A DNA stretch of 64,000 bases. Source: Lolium rigidum. Lineage: Eukaryota > Streptophyta > Magnoliopsida > Poales > Poaceae. Positions 34,271-44,513 of this stretch are shown piece by piece (positions within the stretch are counted from its first letter, which is position 1; every line of letters starts with the position of its first letter). Below the pieces are notes generated by a model. It searched no databases. It saw nothing but the letters and a program-made list of their open reading frames with translations, and was not told where the DNA came from. The position numbers and the translations under genes were made by a program. The stretch covers positions 63,807,754 to 63,871,753 of the forward strand of contig NC_061508.1 of assembly GCF_022539505.1 (NCBI RefSeq). The letters are read 5' to 3'.

Positions 34271-35123
34271 TTACAACTATTGGCAAAAACTGAGGATACT
34301 ATTCAGTCAAAGACCCTCAGGACTGACTTGATGTCCTAGCTTTCCTGCTACTTCAATTCCTTGGGAGGTTCGCTCGCGTCGCAACCTCCGCGCACCACCG
34401 TTGGATGCGCATCGCGAGACGGCGGTGAGGAGCATGTTCCCCGCATCTGCCACGTGATTCTGTGGCCCCACAACCACTGTTCTGCTCTTCCTTATCTCTT
34501 CTCTTTCAATCACCACCAAGCTCCTTCCGGTGAACTCCACGCATAGGAGGCTGATCCTCCATGGCCAAGCACACCCTCGCGTTCCACCTCCGCCCGCACG
34601 AACGGCGCCGCCATCTCATCCACCTCCGCACAAGACTTGTTCCTCACATCTCTCTCCCTCAACTGCTACTGCTGCAAGTTGCGCCATGGCCAGATCCATC
34701 CCTGCCTCGCGTTTTCTTCCCGAGTAACTTCGGCGCCGGCGTTGCAGCCATGGTGGTGCAAGGGGAGGCGGCGTAGCGAAGATGCTGCAAAGGCTAGCCG
34801 CCGGTGCTACGACAGCAGGCCGACGCTGCATCGAGCGGCGGTCGTCGGTGCTGCAAGGTGATGCTTCAGCGAGCGGCGGACGGGAAAGCTACGAGCGGCG
34901 GCCGGCGTTGCCGCGAGCGGCGGACGGCGTTGCTGCGAGTACCCTGCCCGAGCTGCAATCCCCCGCTACTGGAGCAACAAAGGGCGGGAGATGGAGATGC
35001 GAATTCCCACCTCTGATGCTGCCGGCGCGGGCGATGGTGCGGCCAACCGTGGCGGCGGTGCTGCCATAGGCGGAGGACGGCGCTTCCATCGATGGGTGGC
35101 GGTGCTACCAGCCATGTCCGGCT
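34271..35123. other. GC-rich degenerate-repeat belt, no gene
   Basis: From about 34780 the sequence is built of imperfect GAGCGGCGG and GCTGCAA words. Many overlapping ORFs on both strands come from this composition and are not genes. Confidence 0.45.
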
Positions 35124-35360
35124 GGAGCTGCAAAGGTGGCCTGCCGGAGCTGCAAGGTGCACCGGGGAGCTGCAATTATGCGCCGGGGGAGCTGCAAAGG
35201 TGCGCCTCCAGAGCTGCAATGGTGCGCCACCAGAGCTCCAAAGCTGCGCCGCCGGAGCTGCAAGCCACGGCCGAAGCTTCAATGGTGCGCCACCGGAACT
35301 GCAATGGTGCGCCGCCAGATCTGCAAAGCTGCGCCGCCGAAGCTGCGAACGGCAAACGTC
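35124..35360 (+). repeat. 22-bp tandem repeat, about 11 copies
   Basis: The consensus GGAGCTGCAAAGGTGCGCCG plus two C repeats head to tail, with most units 22 bp and one or two of 19-20 bp. As 22 is not a multiple of three, all frames stay open, which explains the overlapping ORFs here. Confidence 0.85.
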
Positions 35361-35735
35361 GCCGTTGTCGGCACCGCCTCCATGCTGCAGTCCTCCGTCA
35401 AGCTCCGTGGTGGTGTTGCAAGCCCGCCGACATCGGCGCCGCTTCCGTGCTGTCAGCCCTCAGGTTGCCACCGGTGGTGCTGCAAGGTCCCGATATTGCA
35501 TAGACGGGTTGAAGTGCTGCCAACTTGAGTCGATGCGTCGCCGGTGAGGTCGATGCATCGCCGGCGAGGCCCGTGCGTCGGGGGATGAAGGTGGCCAGTA
35601 GGCACGCATTTGCCATGTCTGGCGATTTGATTGTTTTTTATTTTTCTTTCTGTGCGGGGAACCGGAGTGCTGCACATAGGTATGGTCCCCAAGGACACGT
35701 GTCAGGCAGGGGAGGCGGAGGTTCGGGGGAAATAT

Positions 35736-35785
35736 CCTCCGGAGGATCCTCAGCACTGTGGGCAGCGCTGAGGATCCTCCGGAGG
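35736..35785. repeat. Perfect 19-bp inverted repeat (hairpin)
   Basis: CCTCCGGAGGATCCTCAGC (35736-35754) and its exact complement (35767-35785) flank a 12-base spacer. Each arm also contains the palindrome CCTCCGGAGG. It may be the tip of a fold-back element or a former element end. Confidence 0.85.
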
Positions 35786-35876
35786 CTGCAAACCCCCCAG
35801 CCTCCGAGTCCCCTACCGTTGGATCAAACCAATTTGAACTATTAGATCGATTTCTGTGTTCAGTTTTATCTCAAAA

Positions 35877-36119
35877 TCCCACTTTTGCTTCATTGAAGCA
35901 AAAAATCCCGCTTTTCCTTCATTGAAGCAAAAAACGGTTCGACTAAAAATAGAAGACTTCTTCAGATTTTGCTTCGTCGCAGCAAAACCTCCCGCTTTTG
36001 CATCATTGAAGCAAAAAACGGTTCGACTAAAAACAGAAGACTTATTCAAACTTCGCTTCGTCGCAGCAAAAAACTCCCACTTTTGCATCATTGAAGCAAA
36101 AAACGATTTGTCTAGAAAT
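35877..36119. repeat. Tandem repeat, unit about 85 bp
   Basis: Units start TCCCGCTTTTGCATCATTGA at 35906, 35990 and 36075, with a partial one at 35877. Each carries GAAGCAAAAAACGGTTCGAC and GCTTCGTCGCAGCAAAA. Confidence 0.85.
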
Positions 36120-36366
36120 GAAAAAAAAACTAGCCAGAGAGACAGACCTTGCCGGAGACCCTCGTAGCAAAAAATTATATGAAAGTATCATAACCACATA
36201 ACATTTGTATCACAAAAAATAAACAACTGTAACACCGTGAAACTCCTCGCCCGGTGCACAACCGACAGTATTCCAACTCCGGATGGTAGCACCGTCACTT
36301 TCTTGCAGCTTCGCCACTGACTGGTGGTAGCACCATCGGTGAACATTTGCAGCATCACCGCTAACC

Positions 36367-36611
36367 TGTAGGGAATCGTTGCATAGAAAACAAAAATTTT
36401 CCTACCGCGAACACGCAATCCAAGCCAAGATGCAATCTAGAAGACGGTAGCAACGAGGGGATGATCGAGACTCACCCTTGAAGATTTCCAAAGCCTACAA
36501 GATGAGGCTCTTGTTGCTGTGGTAGACGTTCACTTGCCGCTTGCAAAAGCGCGTAGAAGATCTTGATCACGGCGCCACGAACGGGCAGCACCTCCGTACT
36601 CGGTCACACGT
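36367..36611 (-). mobile_element. LTR end of a copia-like element, cut by an assembly gap
   Basis: On the minus strand the sequence finishes GGAAAATTTTTGTTTTCTAT then GCAACGATTCCCTACA at 36367, the kind of end seen on cereal copia LTRs or small LTR elements. It interrupts the GCAGCACC-type repeat belt, and the gap at 36612-36711 hides the other side. Confidence 0.45.
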
Positions 36612-36711
36612 NNNNNNNNNNNNNNNNNNNNNNNNNNNNNNNNNNNNNNNNNNNNNNNNNNNNNNNNNNNNNNNNNNNNNNNNNNNNNNNNNNNNNNNNN
36701 NNNNNNNNNNN
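36612..36711. other. Assembly gap (100 N)
   Basis: Exactly 100 N next to an LTR end and a GC-rich repeat. Confidence 1.
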
Positions 36712-36719
36712 ACATGACG

Positions 36720-37215
36720 CTGTCACGTTTAGCAGCACCGCCGCTGGTCGCGCCGCCTTGCAGCCACCGCCGTAGACGGGCGCGTCGCCTTGCAGCACCA
36801 CCATTGTCGGTCGCACAGCCTTGCAACACCACCACCGCCGTTCGCAGCGCTGCCGCATGTTGCGCCGCCTTGCAGCACCACCGCCGTCGGTCGCAGCATC
36901 CGCCTTGCAGCAGCGTCGCCGCCTTGCAGCCACCACCGTCACCGGGCGCCCCGCCTTGCAGCACCGCCATTGCCGGTTGCGCAGCCTTGCACCACCACCG
37001 CCGGTCGCAGCGCTGCCGCCAGTCGCGCCGCCTTGGAGCACCGCTGCCGCCAGTCGCAGCATCCGCCTTGCAGCAGCGCCGCCGCCTGTTGCACCCCCTT
37101 GCAGCACCAACGCCGCCGGTCGCAGCATCCGCCTTGCAGCACCGCCGCCGCCTTGCAGCACCGCCGGTCGCAACATCTGTCTTGCAACACCGCCACTGCC
37201 GGTCACATCATCCGC
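36720..37215. repeat. GC-rich degenerate tandem repeat (GCAGCACCGCCG...CCGCCTT)
   Basis: About 15 units of 19-48 bp each start GCAGCACC or GCAGCC and end CGCCTT, with GGTCGCAGC in the middle. On the minus strand the unit contains GGTGCTGCAAGG, so it resembles the 35.1-kb repeat in inverse orientation. Confidence 0.75.
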
Positions 37216-37559
37216 CACGGTAGCATCAACAACCTTCATTGGCAGCAGCCCCGCCCAACAATGGTAGCACAACCACTCTTCCATGGAAGCACCAACACCG
37301 GTTGCAGCATCGCCTACCGCCGATGCCAGCATCGACGAACTTCATTGGTAGCGCAGCCGTGGTAGCACTCGATCGACATCACCGACATCGTTGATGGCAG
37401 CACCTATTACGGCCGATGGAAGCAACTACGACCACCGCTGGCAGCATGACATGGCCGCCTTTTGCAGCACTAGGCGTGGATGCTTGCGACTGCAGAGTCG
37501 TCGGTGGTGCCAAGATTGAAGCAGTAGCGGATGCCATTATAGGTATGGAGTCAGGGCCT

Positions 37560-38040
37560 ACGTCGCTGGGGATGGAGGCGTGCAGTGATCGTGGGGGATG
37601 GAGGCAGCGACGCGTGGATGGAGGCGGCGGCCGTCGCGGGGAAGGAAGCAGTGACGCGCTCCGTCATGGCCGGCCGTTGCGGGGAAAGGAGGAGGCGACG
37701 CGCGGGACGGAAGCGGCGGCCTTCGCGGCTAATGGAGCCGGCACCGCGCGAGATGGTCGCATGCGGCCGTCGCACGGTAGGAGGCGGCGGCGCACTCCAT
37801 CGAGGATGGCCGTCGCTGGGAAAGGAGGCGGCGGCGCGCTCCGTTGAGGCCGGTCCTCACGGGTAGAGGAGGAGGCAGCGGCGCTCTACGTAGTTGCCGG
37901 CCATCGCTCCCAAAAAAATTTGGTGGCCGCCGGAGCCGGGGCAGCTCACGTCGCGCAGAAGAATGGAGGGCGGCGGTTTTTGGTGGCCGCCGGAGCCGGG
38001 GCAGCTCACGTCGCGCAGAAGAATTCTGGTTCACGGGAGG
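37560..38040 (+). repeat. GGCGGCGGCGCGCTCCG-type repeats and a 60-bp tandem duplication
   Basis: Loose repeats with GGAGGCGGCGGC and CGCGCTCC lie at 37560-37860. A 60-bp unit starts TGGTGGCCGCCGGAGCCGGG at 37921 and again at 37981; 44 bp of the second copy are identical. Confidence 0.8.
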
Positions 38041-38129
38041 ATAAGGAGAAACGGGAGGTGGAGACGTGTTGAGGGTGGAGTCCATGTGGACACGCGTCGC
38101 AACGCCAAGACGGAGGCTGCGGGAGGCTG

Positions 38130-39763
38130 TGCCTCCGAAGGATTCAAAGCATTTTCCCTTCTAAATCTGCTTGGTTTCCTTGTCTAGTTTGCTCTCTTGC
38201 TTGGTCCATGTCGTTGCACGCCTGATCACCACAAACAACTGCATCAGAAAACAAAAACAAAAAAAAATTGAGTGGCTAGCCCAGAACATGGCTCCATTGA
38301 TTTAACTCAACAAGTACAGCCAAAGAGATCTATATGATGAATATATAGCAGGTACTTCGCACACAAATATCTGAAATATAGAAAGAATTGGACACCTTTA
38401 GTGCAGAGGGAGATGTTTCTACATGAATATGACACACTAAGTTAGCAACACCACCTTTTTCCAACCCAAAGACGTGCACACACTTTGTAAGGTATGAGTA
38501 TCAACTGAACACAAGATTGTAGCCAGCACGTTTCAGAAGGCCGCTTATGCTCCTCAGGGTCAGGATCGTCTCCCACAACAGCAATGATTTTACCATCAGC
38601 TAAATGATGTGTGCTGCATGAAAGAAAAGAGAGGAGAAAAACATGCTCAGGGTGCTCCCCCTCACCTCATGGAAGACAAAAATGCTTTGACCAAAAAAGA
38701 GAGGAGCTAAATGATTTTTGTTTTTTATTCTATGAGCACCATGTTAAAGATATTGAAACTTGAACGGCTGTGTGCATCTTAACTATGCAGAGATTGGACG
38801 TAATGCTTAATTTTTTTGAGTAATAAAGCACCTTTATCGAAAAAAATTAGTAGATTCTCAATTCCCAGAAACAAAAGGAATTATTTTAGCATGGACAATA
38901 AATTACCTTGGTTTCTCAAATATCTCCAATTAATAATTCCTTCCGTCGTCATGTGTTGACCGGCAACAATAGCTTATTCCTTCATGGTCCAAAAACTGCA
39001 TTCCTCAAGACAATTATTAAATTGTAAGTGGCTGTAGTCAGAGATGGAATGCAAGGTTAAAAATGAAGAGAAGTTGCCTTGCAAATTAGTTCTCCATTAA
39101 ATTTTTTTTTCCGAGAGCACGCGCAAAGCGTGCCTTATCTTTATAGAAGGAAGAAACAAAGCATGTACAAGAGCGCACAAAAGTGCAGAGACACACACAC
39201 ACCCCCCCGTTCTCCATTAATTCCACCAGCAAACAACAGGTTACTCTTCACTGCCAATGTGGTTGCTCTGATAAAAGCCCTCGTAGAAATTCCCCTGGTG
39301 CTTCTGAAGTCAAAGCACAACATATATGCATTTTCTCACAACAATGTTTTTAAATATACAAGCATCGATAATCAAAATGCAAGTTTAAACAAACACTTGA
39401 CAGAGATATTTGTTGTACCTAAAAAATGGTGCAACATGTCCATGAAAATCAATGACTTCGTGCTTTTCAGAAGTCAGTGGTGGCCAACGAATCGTAGGAA
39501 AGTATGACATAAAATACACAACAATACATCATGGCATGTCCTTGCCCATAGTAAATTTCTCAGCTGTAGAGCAGTCCCATCAAGGTCGGTTGCAATATCA
39601 ATGTACGATATATCCCCTCGCCCCAATTCTCACACGAGACAAACTCCATGCGTCGCAAGTGTCAATCTGAAAAGCAGCGAGAGGCCACGCTGAACTTTGA
39701 TTAATAAAAGTAAAAAAGATGTCATTTGAGTGATTAAGATCCAAAACATGATTGCAGCCAAGT
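38130..39763. other. No gene supported; exon-like patch on the minus strand
   Basis: On the minus strand, 38620-38500 translates as LADGKIIAVVGDDPDPEEHK and onwards without a stop for about 40 codons, which could be a lone exon or relic; I recognise no family. A T-run then CCGAGAGCACGCGCAAAGCG at 39105-39135 looks like the tail of a minus-strand retroposon. An (AC)n tract lies at 39190-39202. Confidence 0.3.
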
Positions 39764-41886
39764 AGAAAGACAAACCTAAGCAACGAGAGATGGAAGTACT
39801 GAGGAAAGACTCAAAGACAGGTGCTCTGTCAACATATTTATATCAACCCGAAGGGAAAACTAGCAGTAACGCTCCAATTAATCACATGATGGAGAATAAT
39901 TACAGGAATAATGAATGGGTCAAAATTACCACCATAAATCCATCATTACGGCGCCGGTAGAGAGAGTTAACTCGTCTAGAAGGAGAACCGTTCTTCCGAT
40001 TCCAACGATGGACCTGGTCTTCGAACGGGAAGGAGAACCATTTTCCGATTCCGATGATGACGGGCCTCGTAACCCTTCTTCCAAATCCAATGATGCCCAT
40101 GCTGACGGAGACCACTCGACGGTCTGCACGGAAATGAAACTTGGCTGGTGTCGAGAAGATACAAAATTGGTCAATGATACTCAAGAAATTCGGCTCAAAT
40201 AGAACTAAAACTGCTAAGATGGGGGAATTCGTAACCTAAACTCGTTGTCCAGCTGGGAGTGGTAGTCGGCGGCGCAGGTAGAGGGGAACGACGGTGCTGG
40301 CGGGGGCGGATTGCCCGGTAGAGGGGGATTTTTTTGACCAAGGAAAAAATAGATTTTTTTTACTAGGGGCAGAGGAGGATTCGTGGCGCAACCGTGTGAA
40401 GCAGAACGGAGAAGATAATATAGGACCTAGACATGAGATACTTGTATGAAGCCCAAAACATATAGGCCCATTAAACAGTTTTGGGTCCAATCAATGTGTT
40501 GTGTCCTAACACAATGCCAGGAGTAGCGGCCCTAGAGTGAAAACGAGCCTTTAGAACAAAGAGAGGCCTTTTTAACGGGATCAGTAAAAGAGCCAGTTCG
40601 GGATTGTAAAGCAATTCGGTTAAAAACTTTCTAGACCATTAGATTGTCATATTGGACGGCTAGGAATATCAAATCACTGTGGATAGACAAAAGTTGGCCT
40701 TAGTGATCCGACGGTGCCGAGTGGAATGGCCGTCGCTCAATGGATAAATGTTACTCTAGGGATAACAGGCTGATCTTCCCCAAGAGTCCACATTGACAGG
40801 AAGGTTTGGCACCTCGATGTCGGCTCATCGCCACCTGGAGCTGTAGGTGGTTCCAAGGGTTGGGCTGTTCGCCCATTAATGTGGTACGTGAGCTGGGTTC
40901 AGAACGTCGTGAGATAGTTCGGTCCATATCTAGCGTGGGCATTAGAGCACTGAGAGGATCTTTTCCTAGTACGAGAGGAAGCAAAAAGACAAACCTAAGC
41001 AACGAGAGATGGAAGTTTCTTAGGAAAGAATCAAAGACAGAGTGCTATGTCAACATATTTATATTAACGCGAAGGGAGAACTAACAATAATGCTCCAATT
41101 AATCACATGATGGAGAATAATTACAGTAATAATGAATGGGTCAAAATTACCACCATAAATCTATCATTACAGCGCCGCCAGATAGAGTTAACTCGTCTAG
41201 AAGGAGAACCGTTCATCCGATTCCAACGATGGGCCTGGTCTTCGCACGGGAAGGAGAACCATTATCGTATTCCGATGATGACGGCCTCGTAACCGCTCTT
41301 CCAAATCCTATGATGCATGTGCTGATGGAGACCACACGATGGTCTGCACGGAAATCAAACTTGGCTGGTGTCGTAGCCTGAGAAGATACAAAATTGCTCA
41401 ATGATACTCTAGAAATTCGGCTTAAATAAAACTAAAAACTCTAAGATAGGGGAATTCGTAACCTAAACTCGTTGTCCAGCTGGGAGTGGTAGTCCGCGGC
41501 GCAGGCATAGGGGAACGACGGTGTGGGCGGGGCGGATTCCCTAGCAGAGGAGGATTCGCGGCGCAGCCGTGTGAAGCAGAACGAAGAAGATAATAAAGGA
41601 CCTTTTTTCACCACCGGACGTGAGATATTTGTTTTAAGCCCAAAACATATAGAACCATTAAACCGTTTCGGGTCCAATATGTCCTAACACAATGCCAGGT
41701 GTAGCGAACCTAGAATGAAAAGAAGCCTTTTTTTTTTTTTTTTGAAGCTGTAGATAAAGAGAGGCCTTTTTAACGGGATCAGTAAAAGGGCCAGTTCGGG
41801 ATAGTAAAGCAATTGGGTTAAACACGTTCTAGACCGTTAGATTAACAAATTGTACGGCCAGGAACATCAAATCACTATGGAGAGGT
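39764..41886. repeat. 0.9-kb tandem duplication (39764-40686 and 40983-41886)
   Basis: The two copies are collinear from AGACAAACCTAAGCAACGAG to ATCAAATCACT(G/A)TGGA with scattered substitutions and small indels. One is a T-run in the second copy at 41727-41741, another an extra AT-rich insert in the first at 40328-40370. Open frames in one copy are broken in the other, so no conserved protein is supported. A plastid 23S rRNA piece lies between the copies. Confidence 0.9.
40695..40979 (+). rRNA. Plastid-type 23S rRNA fragment (nuclear insertion)
   Basis: The sequence follows domain V to the start of domain VI of large-subunit rRNA. It runs from AGTGATCCGACGGTGCCGAG, through ACTCTAGGGATAACAGGCTG and GTTTGGCACCTCGATGTCGG, to CCTAGTACGAGAGGA of the sarcin-ricin loop. 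The GATCTTCCCCAAGAGTCCAC wording is plastid rather than mitochondrial or cytosolic. Several sites differ from the plastid form I know, mostly as C to T or G to A changes. That fits old transferred plastid DNA decaying in the nucleus. It is a 285-bp piece and not a functional rRNA gene. Confidence 0.9.
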
Positions 41887-41927
41887 TCAGCTGGTTCCAT
41901 TTTAGTGCTACTTAATATTTATGCTTA

Positions 41928-42090
41928 CTAGTTGAATGCCCGTGCGTTGCTACAGTCTGATAGGTTTAGACATGATATATTGGTTAAAATATTTTTAATT
42001 AATTCTTCCGTCTAAGAATAACTGACTCAGATTTGTGCAAGTTTAGACAAATCCGAGTCAGTTAGTTTTTTCGGACAGAGGAATTTTTTT
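41928..42090 (-). mobile_element. Helitron-like 3' end and a Stowaway-like hairpin
   Basis: On the minus strand GCAACGCACGGGCATTCAAC then CTAG (41928-41931) is followed by T, as in many grass Helitron ends, but the matching hairpin arm is degraded. Just to its right, CTTCCGTCTAAGAATAACTG (about 42004) and its imperfect complement ending at about 42080 form a Stowaway-type hairpin. Confidence 0.4.
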
Positions 42091-42223
42091 GGGACAGGGA
42101 CCTTTCCTGCGCAGCTTAGGTGGAAGGCGAAGAAGGCCCCCTTCCGGGGGGGCCCGAGCCATCAGTGAGATACCACTCTGGAAGAGCTCGGATTCTAACC
42201 TTGTGTCAGACCCGCGGGCCAAG
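42091..42223 (+). rRNA. Second plastid-type 23S rRNA fragment
   Basis: GGGACAGGGACCTTTCCTGC, GCAGCTTAGGTGGAAGGCG, GAGCCATCAGTGAGATACC and GTGTCAGACCCGCGGGCCAA follow in the order of plastid 23S rRNA just upstream of the 40.7-kb fragment's region. It looks nearly undamaged. In the plastid gene this segment precedes the other, whereas here it follows it by 1.1 kb on the same strand. Confidence 0.88.
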
Positions 42224-42924
42224 CATAATGTCCATCTGAACATAATGGCGTTCTTAAATTTCGCTGGTCAACCATTTGCTAATTTGACTATAATTTGTGC
42301 TTATAATGTCCACAAACTTTATTCAAATATATATGAAATGGAAGAGATTTGCAACAGGAATACATCAGTTCAACTTAAACATTCTAACATATATTTTGGT
42401 ACATATTTGTGGTTGTAGTCCTGCGTGCAGAAAAAAACAAGCCTTATATTTTGGACACAGTGAGTACTTGCATTATGGCTCTGTTGCAACCATTATCGCC
42501 CTTCGTCTACTTGCTCCCGATGACTATCATCTCAACCTTTTCAAATTTCTTCTCTCCCGCACATTTAAATAATTCACATAAAAAGATGCATACTCATGCC
42601 TGCCTAGGTTTTGCCAATTGCGACCTCAATGCCCATCCCTTTTATTTTACTACATCAGTCAAATTTGAGCCTTGCTTGTGAATATATATGATATTCCCTT
42701 ATCCTTGTAAAGATAATTGGTTTAGTGAATTAATGCAAGACACAAGAAAATCCTCGTTCCATGAATCAAATATGTGAAAAATAGAAGCGACGAGACCATT
42801 AGTAGATTAGTGCATGAAATACGTAACAAAAACATGGAAATGCGAGCAAATAATCGGTGCAAATGGGTTGCACAAGGGTATCACATCTATCACCACAGGC
42901 TCAAAGCTTATTATGCAACATGTG
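42224..42924. other. No recognisable feature
   Basis: AT-rich sequence without exon, repeat or RNA signals. Confidence 0.4.
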
Positions 42925-44513
42925 TCGACACCTTTTTTTTTTTTTGAATAACAACAGGAGAACTGTTATATTCATCGCAATAGAGGAGAAGGTCAAGACG
43001 ACCGGTTGACCCAGTTTATGAGGAAAACCGGGCCCAAAAACCGTACAAAACGACTCCATTTTTGAGGAAAAAGGGGCCAGAAAACCGCACAAACAACAGA
43101 GCCTCGTCGCCCACACGACACAAAGCCACCATTGCACAAACAAACACATCCGTGCCCGGAGCCGCCACTCCGGCTTCCCCTGCTCGGTTACGAGCCGCAA
43201 CGCCGCACGGACTAGACGCCTCGTAGCCCAGGCTACACTAGACGACCATCCGCAGACCACGAACGTCGCGCCAAAAAGATCCGGGGCCGCCGCCCCGGCG
43301 TGCCAGCCGACCGATCGTTTGATCGCGCCGACCGGGCCGACGGACTCGCTACCCACGTAGCACAAGCACGCCACCCTTGCCTTGCTAGACCACGACCACA
43401 CCCCATATGCCCGTAGTTGCAAGGCCGTTCGAGGCCGCCGCCTCGACGCACCATCCACCGTCCGGAGCCGCTGCCCCGGCTTCCACCATCTTCGGCCGCA
43501 AGGCAACCATGCCTAGTTGACGCAAACCTACCACACCACAGGTGTTGGGCCTCCAAAGGCGGCGCCTTCAAGAAGGTAGCGGCATAGATGTCGCTGTCGC
43601 CCGCTCCCGAGGAGCTTAGATTTTCACCAGGAGAACGCCAGACACCCGCGACGGCAGGAGATGTAGCTCACGAAGACGCCTTCAAGAAGGAGTACGGCTC
43701 CCGTGGGCACCGTCATCATCGGCACCTACACAGAACAGGTGCTAAGCTTTCGCCTGGCATGCCATCTCCGCCCGTCAAGCCCACTTGAAGCTCGGGTAGA
43801 AGGAGAACAACCAACAAAACATGGGACCTTGCCGCCAACCACCAAACGCCCACACCCGATGCAGAGCGAAGAGCAGCACCTCACTCCGCATCCAACAACT
43901 GCCGGAGCACCAGAACAGGACGGGAGCCGTCGAAGATCAGGTCACCAGCCGCCGCGCCGTCGAGCAACCGCACCATGGGCCCGCAGAGGCCCAGATCGGC
44001 CCTGCCCACAGCGACCCCGACGCCTCCACCGCGCTAAGGATCCCTCTGGCCACCAGCGCGCTTGCGCATCTACGAGCGGAGCCAGAGCCGCGCCCAACCC
44101 CGCCGGCCGCAGCCGCCGCATCCCGAGGCCGCTCGCCCGTCGCCGATCTAAAGTCGCCCGCTCGCTTGAGCGCGCCCGACGCTCGCTCGCTTGAGCGCCG
44201 CCGGCCACAGCCGCACCAACGCTCGCTTGAGCGCGGCCGTCCACGACGCAGCAGCCGAAGCCCCACGCCGCCCTGCGCCAAGACCAGGCGCCGGCCCGCG
44301 CCTCCGGCCGACGAAACTGCCCCGCGCAGCCCGCCGCTGGAGCGGGGAAGGAGATCCCGCCGCCGCCCACGCCGCGCGGGCTTTGCCCGGCGACGCTTGC
44401 CGGCGGCGGCGAGGGAGGAAGGTGGAGGCGGAGCTTCTCCCGCGACGGCTAGCTAGGTTTGCGCCCAGGTCGCTCGCGGGGAGCGACCGAGGCGCCCCGT
44501 TTCCTCGACACCT
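42925..44513 (-). mobile_element. LINE-type retroposon with 9-bp target duplication, no ORF2
   Basis: TCGACACCT occurs directly at both ends (42925-42933 and 44505-44513). Inside the left copy a T-run (minus-strand poly-A) follows. The minus strand ends ATATAACAGTTCTCCTGTTG then TTATTC and poly-A. The body is GC-rich with Arg/Ser/Pro-coding chance ORFs on both strands. It looks like a LINE leader joined to a LINE 3' UTR, with the endonuclease and reverse transcriptase missing. Confidence 0.8.

Noticed and set aside
35124..35360. CRISPR array
   Set aside because: Units are directly adjacent without unique spacers, and the genome is eukaryotic.
36604..37332. 242-codon minus-strand frame and several overlapping ones
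   Set aside because: Produced by the GCAGCACC tandem repeat and reads through 100 N.
40695..40979. Mitochondrial 26S rRNA origin
   Set aside because: The GATCTTCCCCAAGAGTCCAC and GGTTCCAAGGGTTGGGCTGT wording follows plastid rather than plant mitochondrial LSU rRNA.
40695..42223. Functional rRNA gene or organelle contamination
   Set aside because: The fragments are short, in the wrong order, one is mutated, and both are embedded in nuclear repeats.
43821..44456. 211-codon Arg/Pro-rich plus-strand frame
   Set aside because: It lies antisense in the GC-rich leader of a retroposon flanked by target duplications; no homology recognised.
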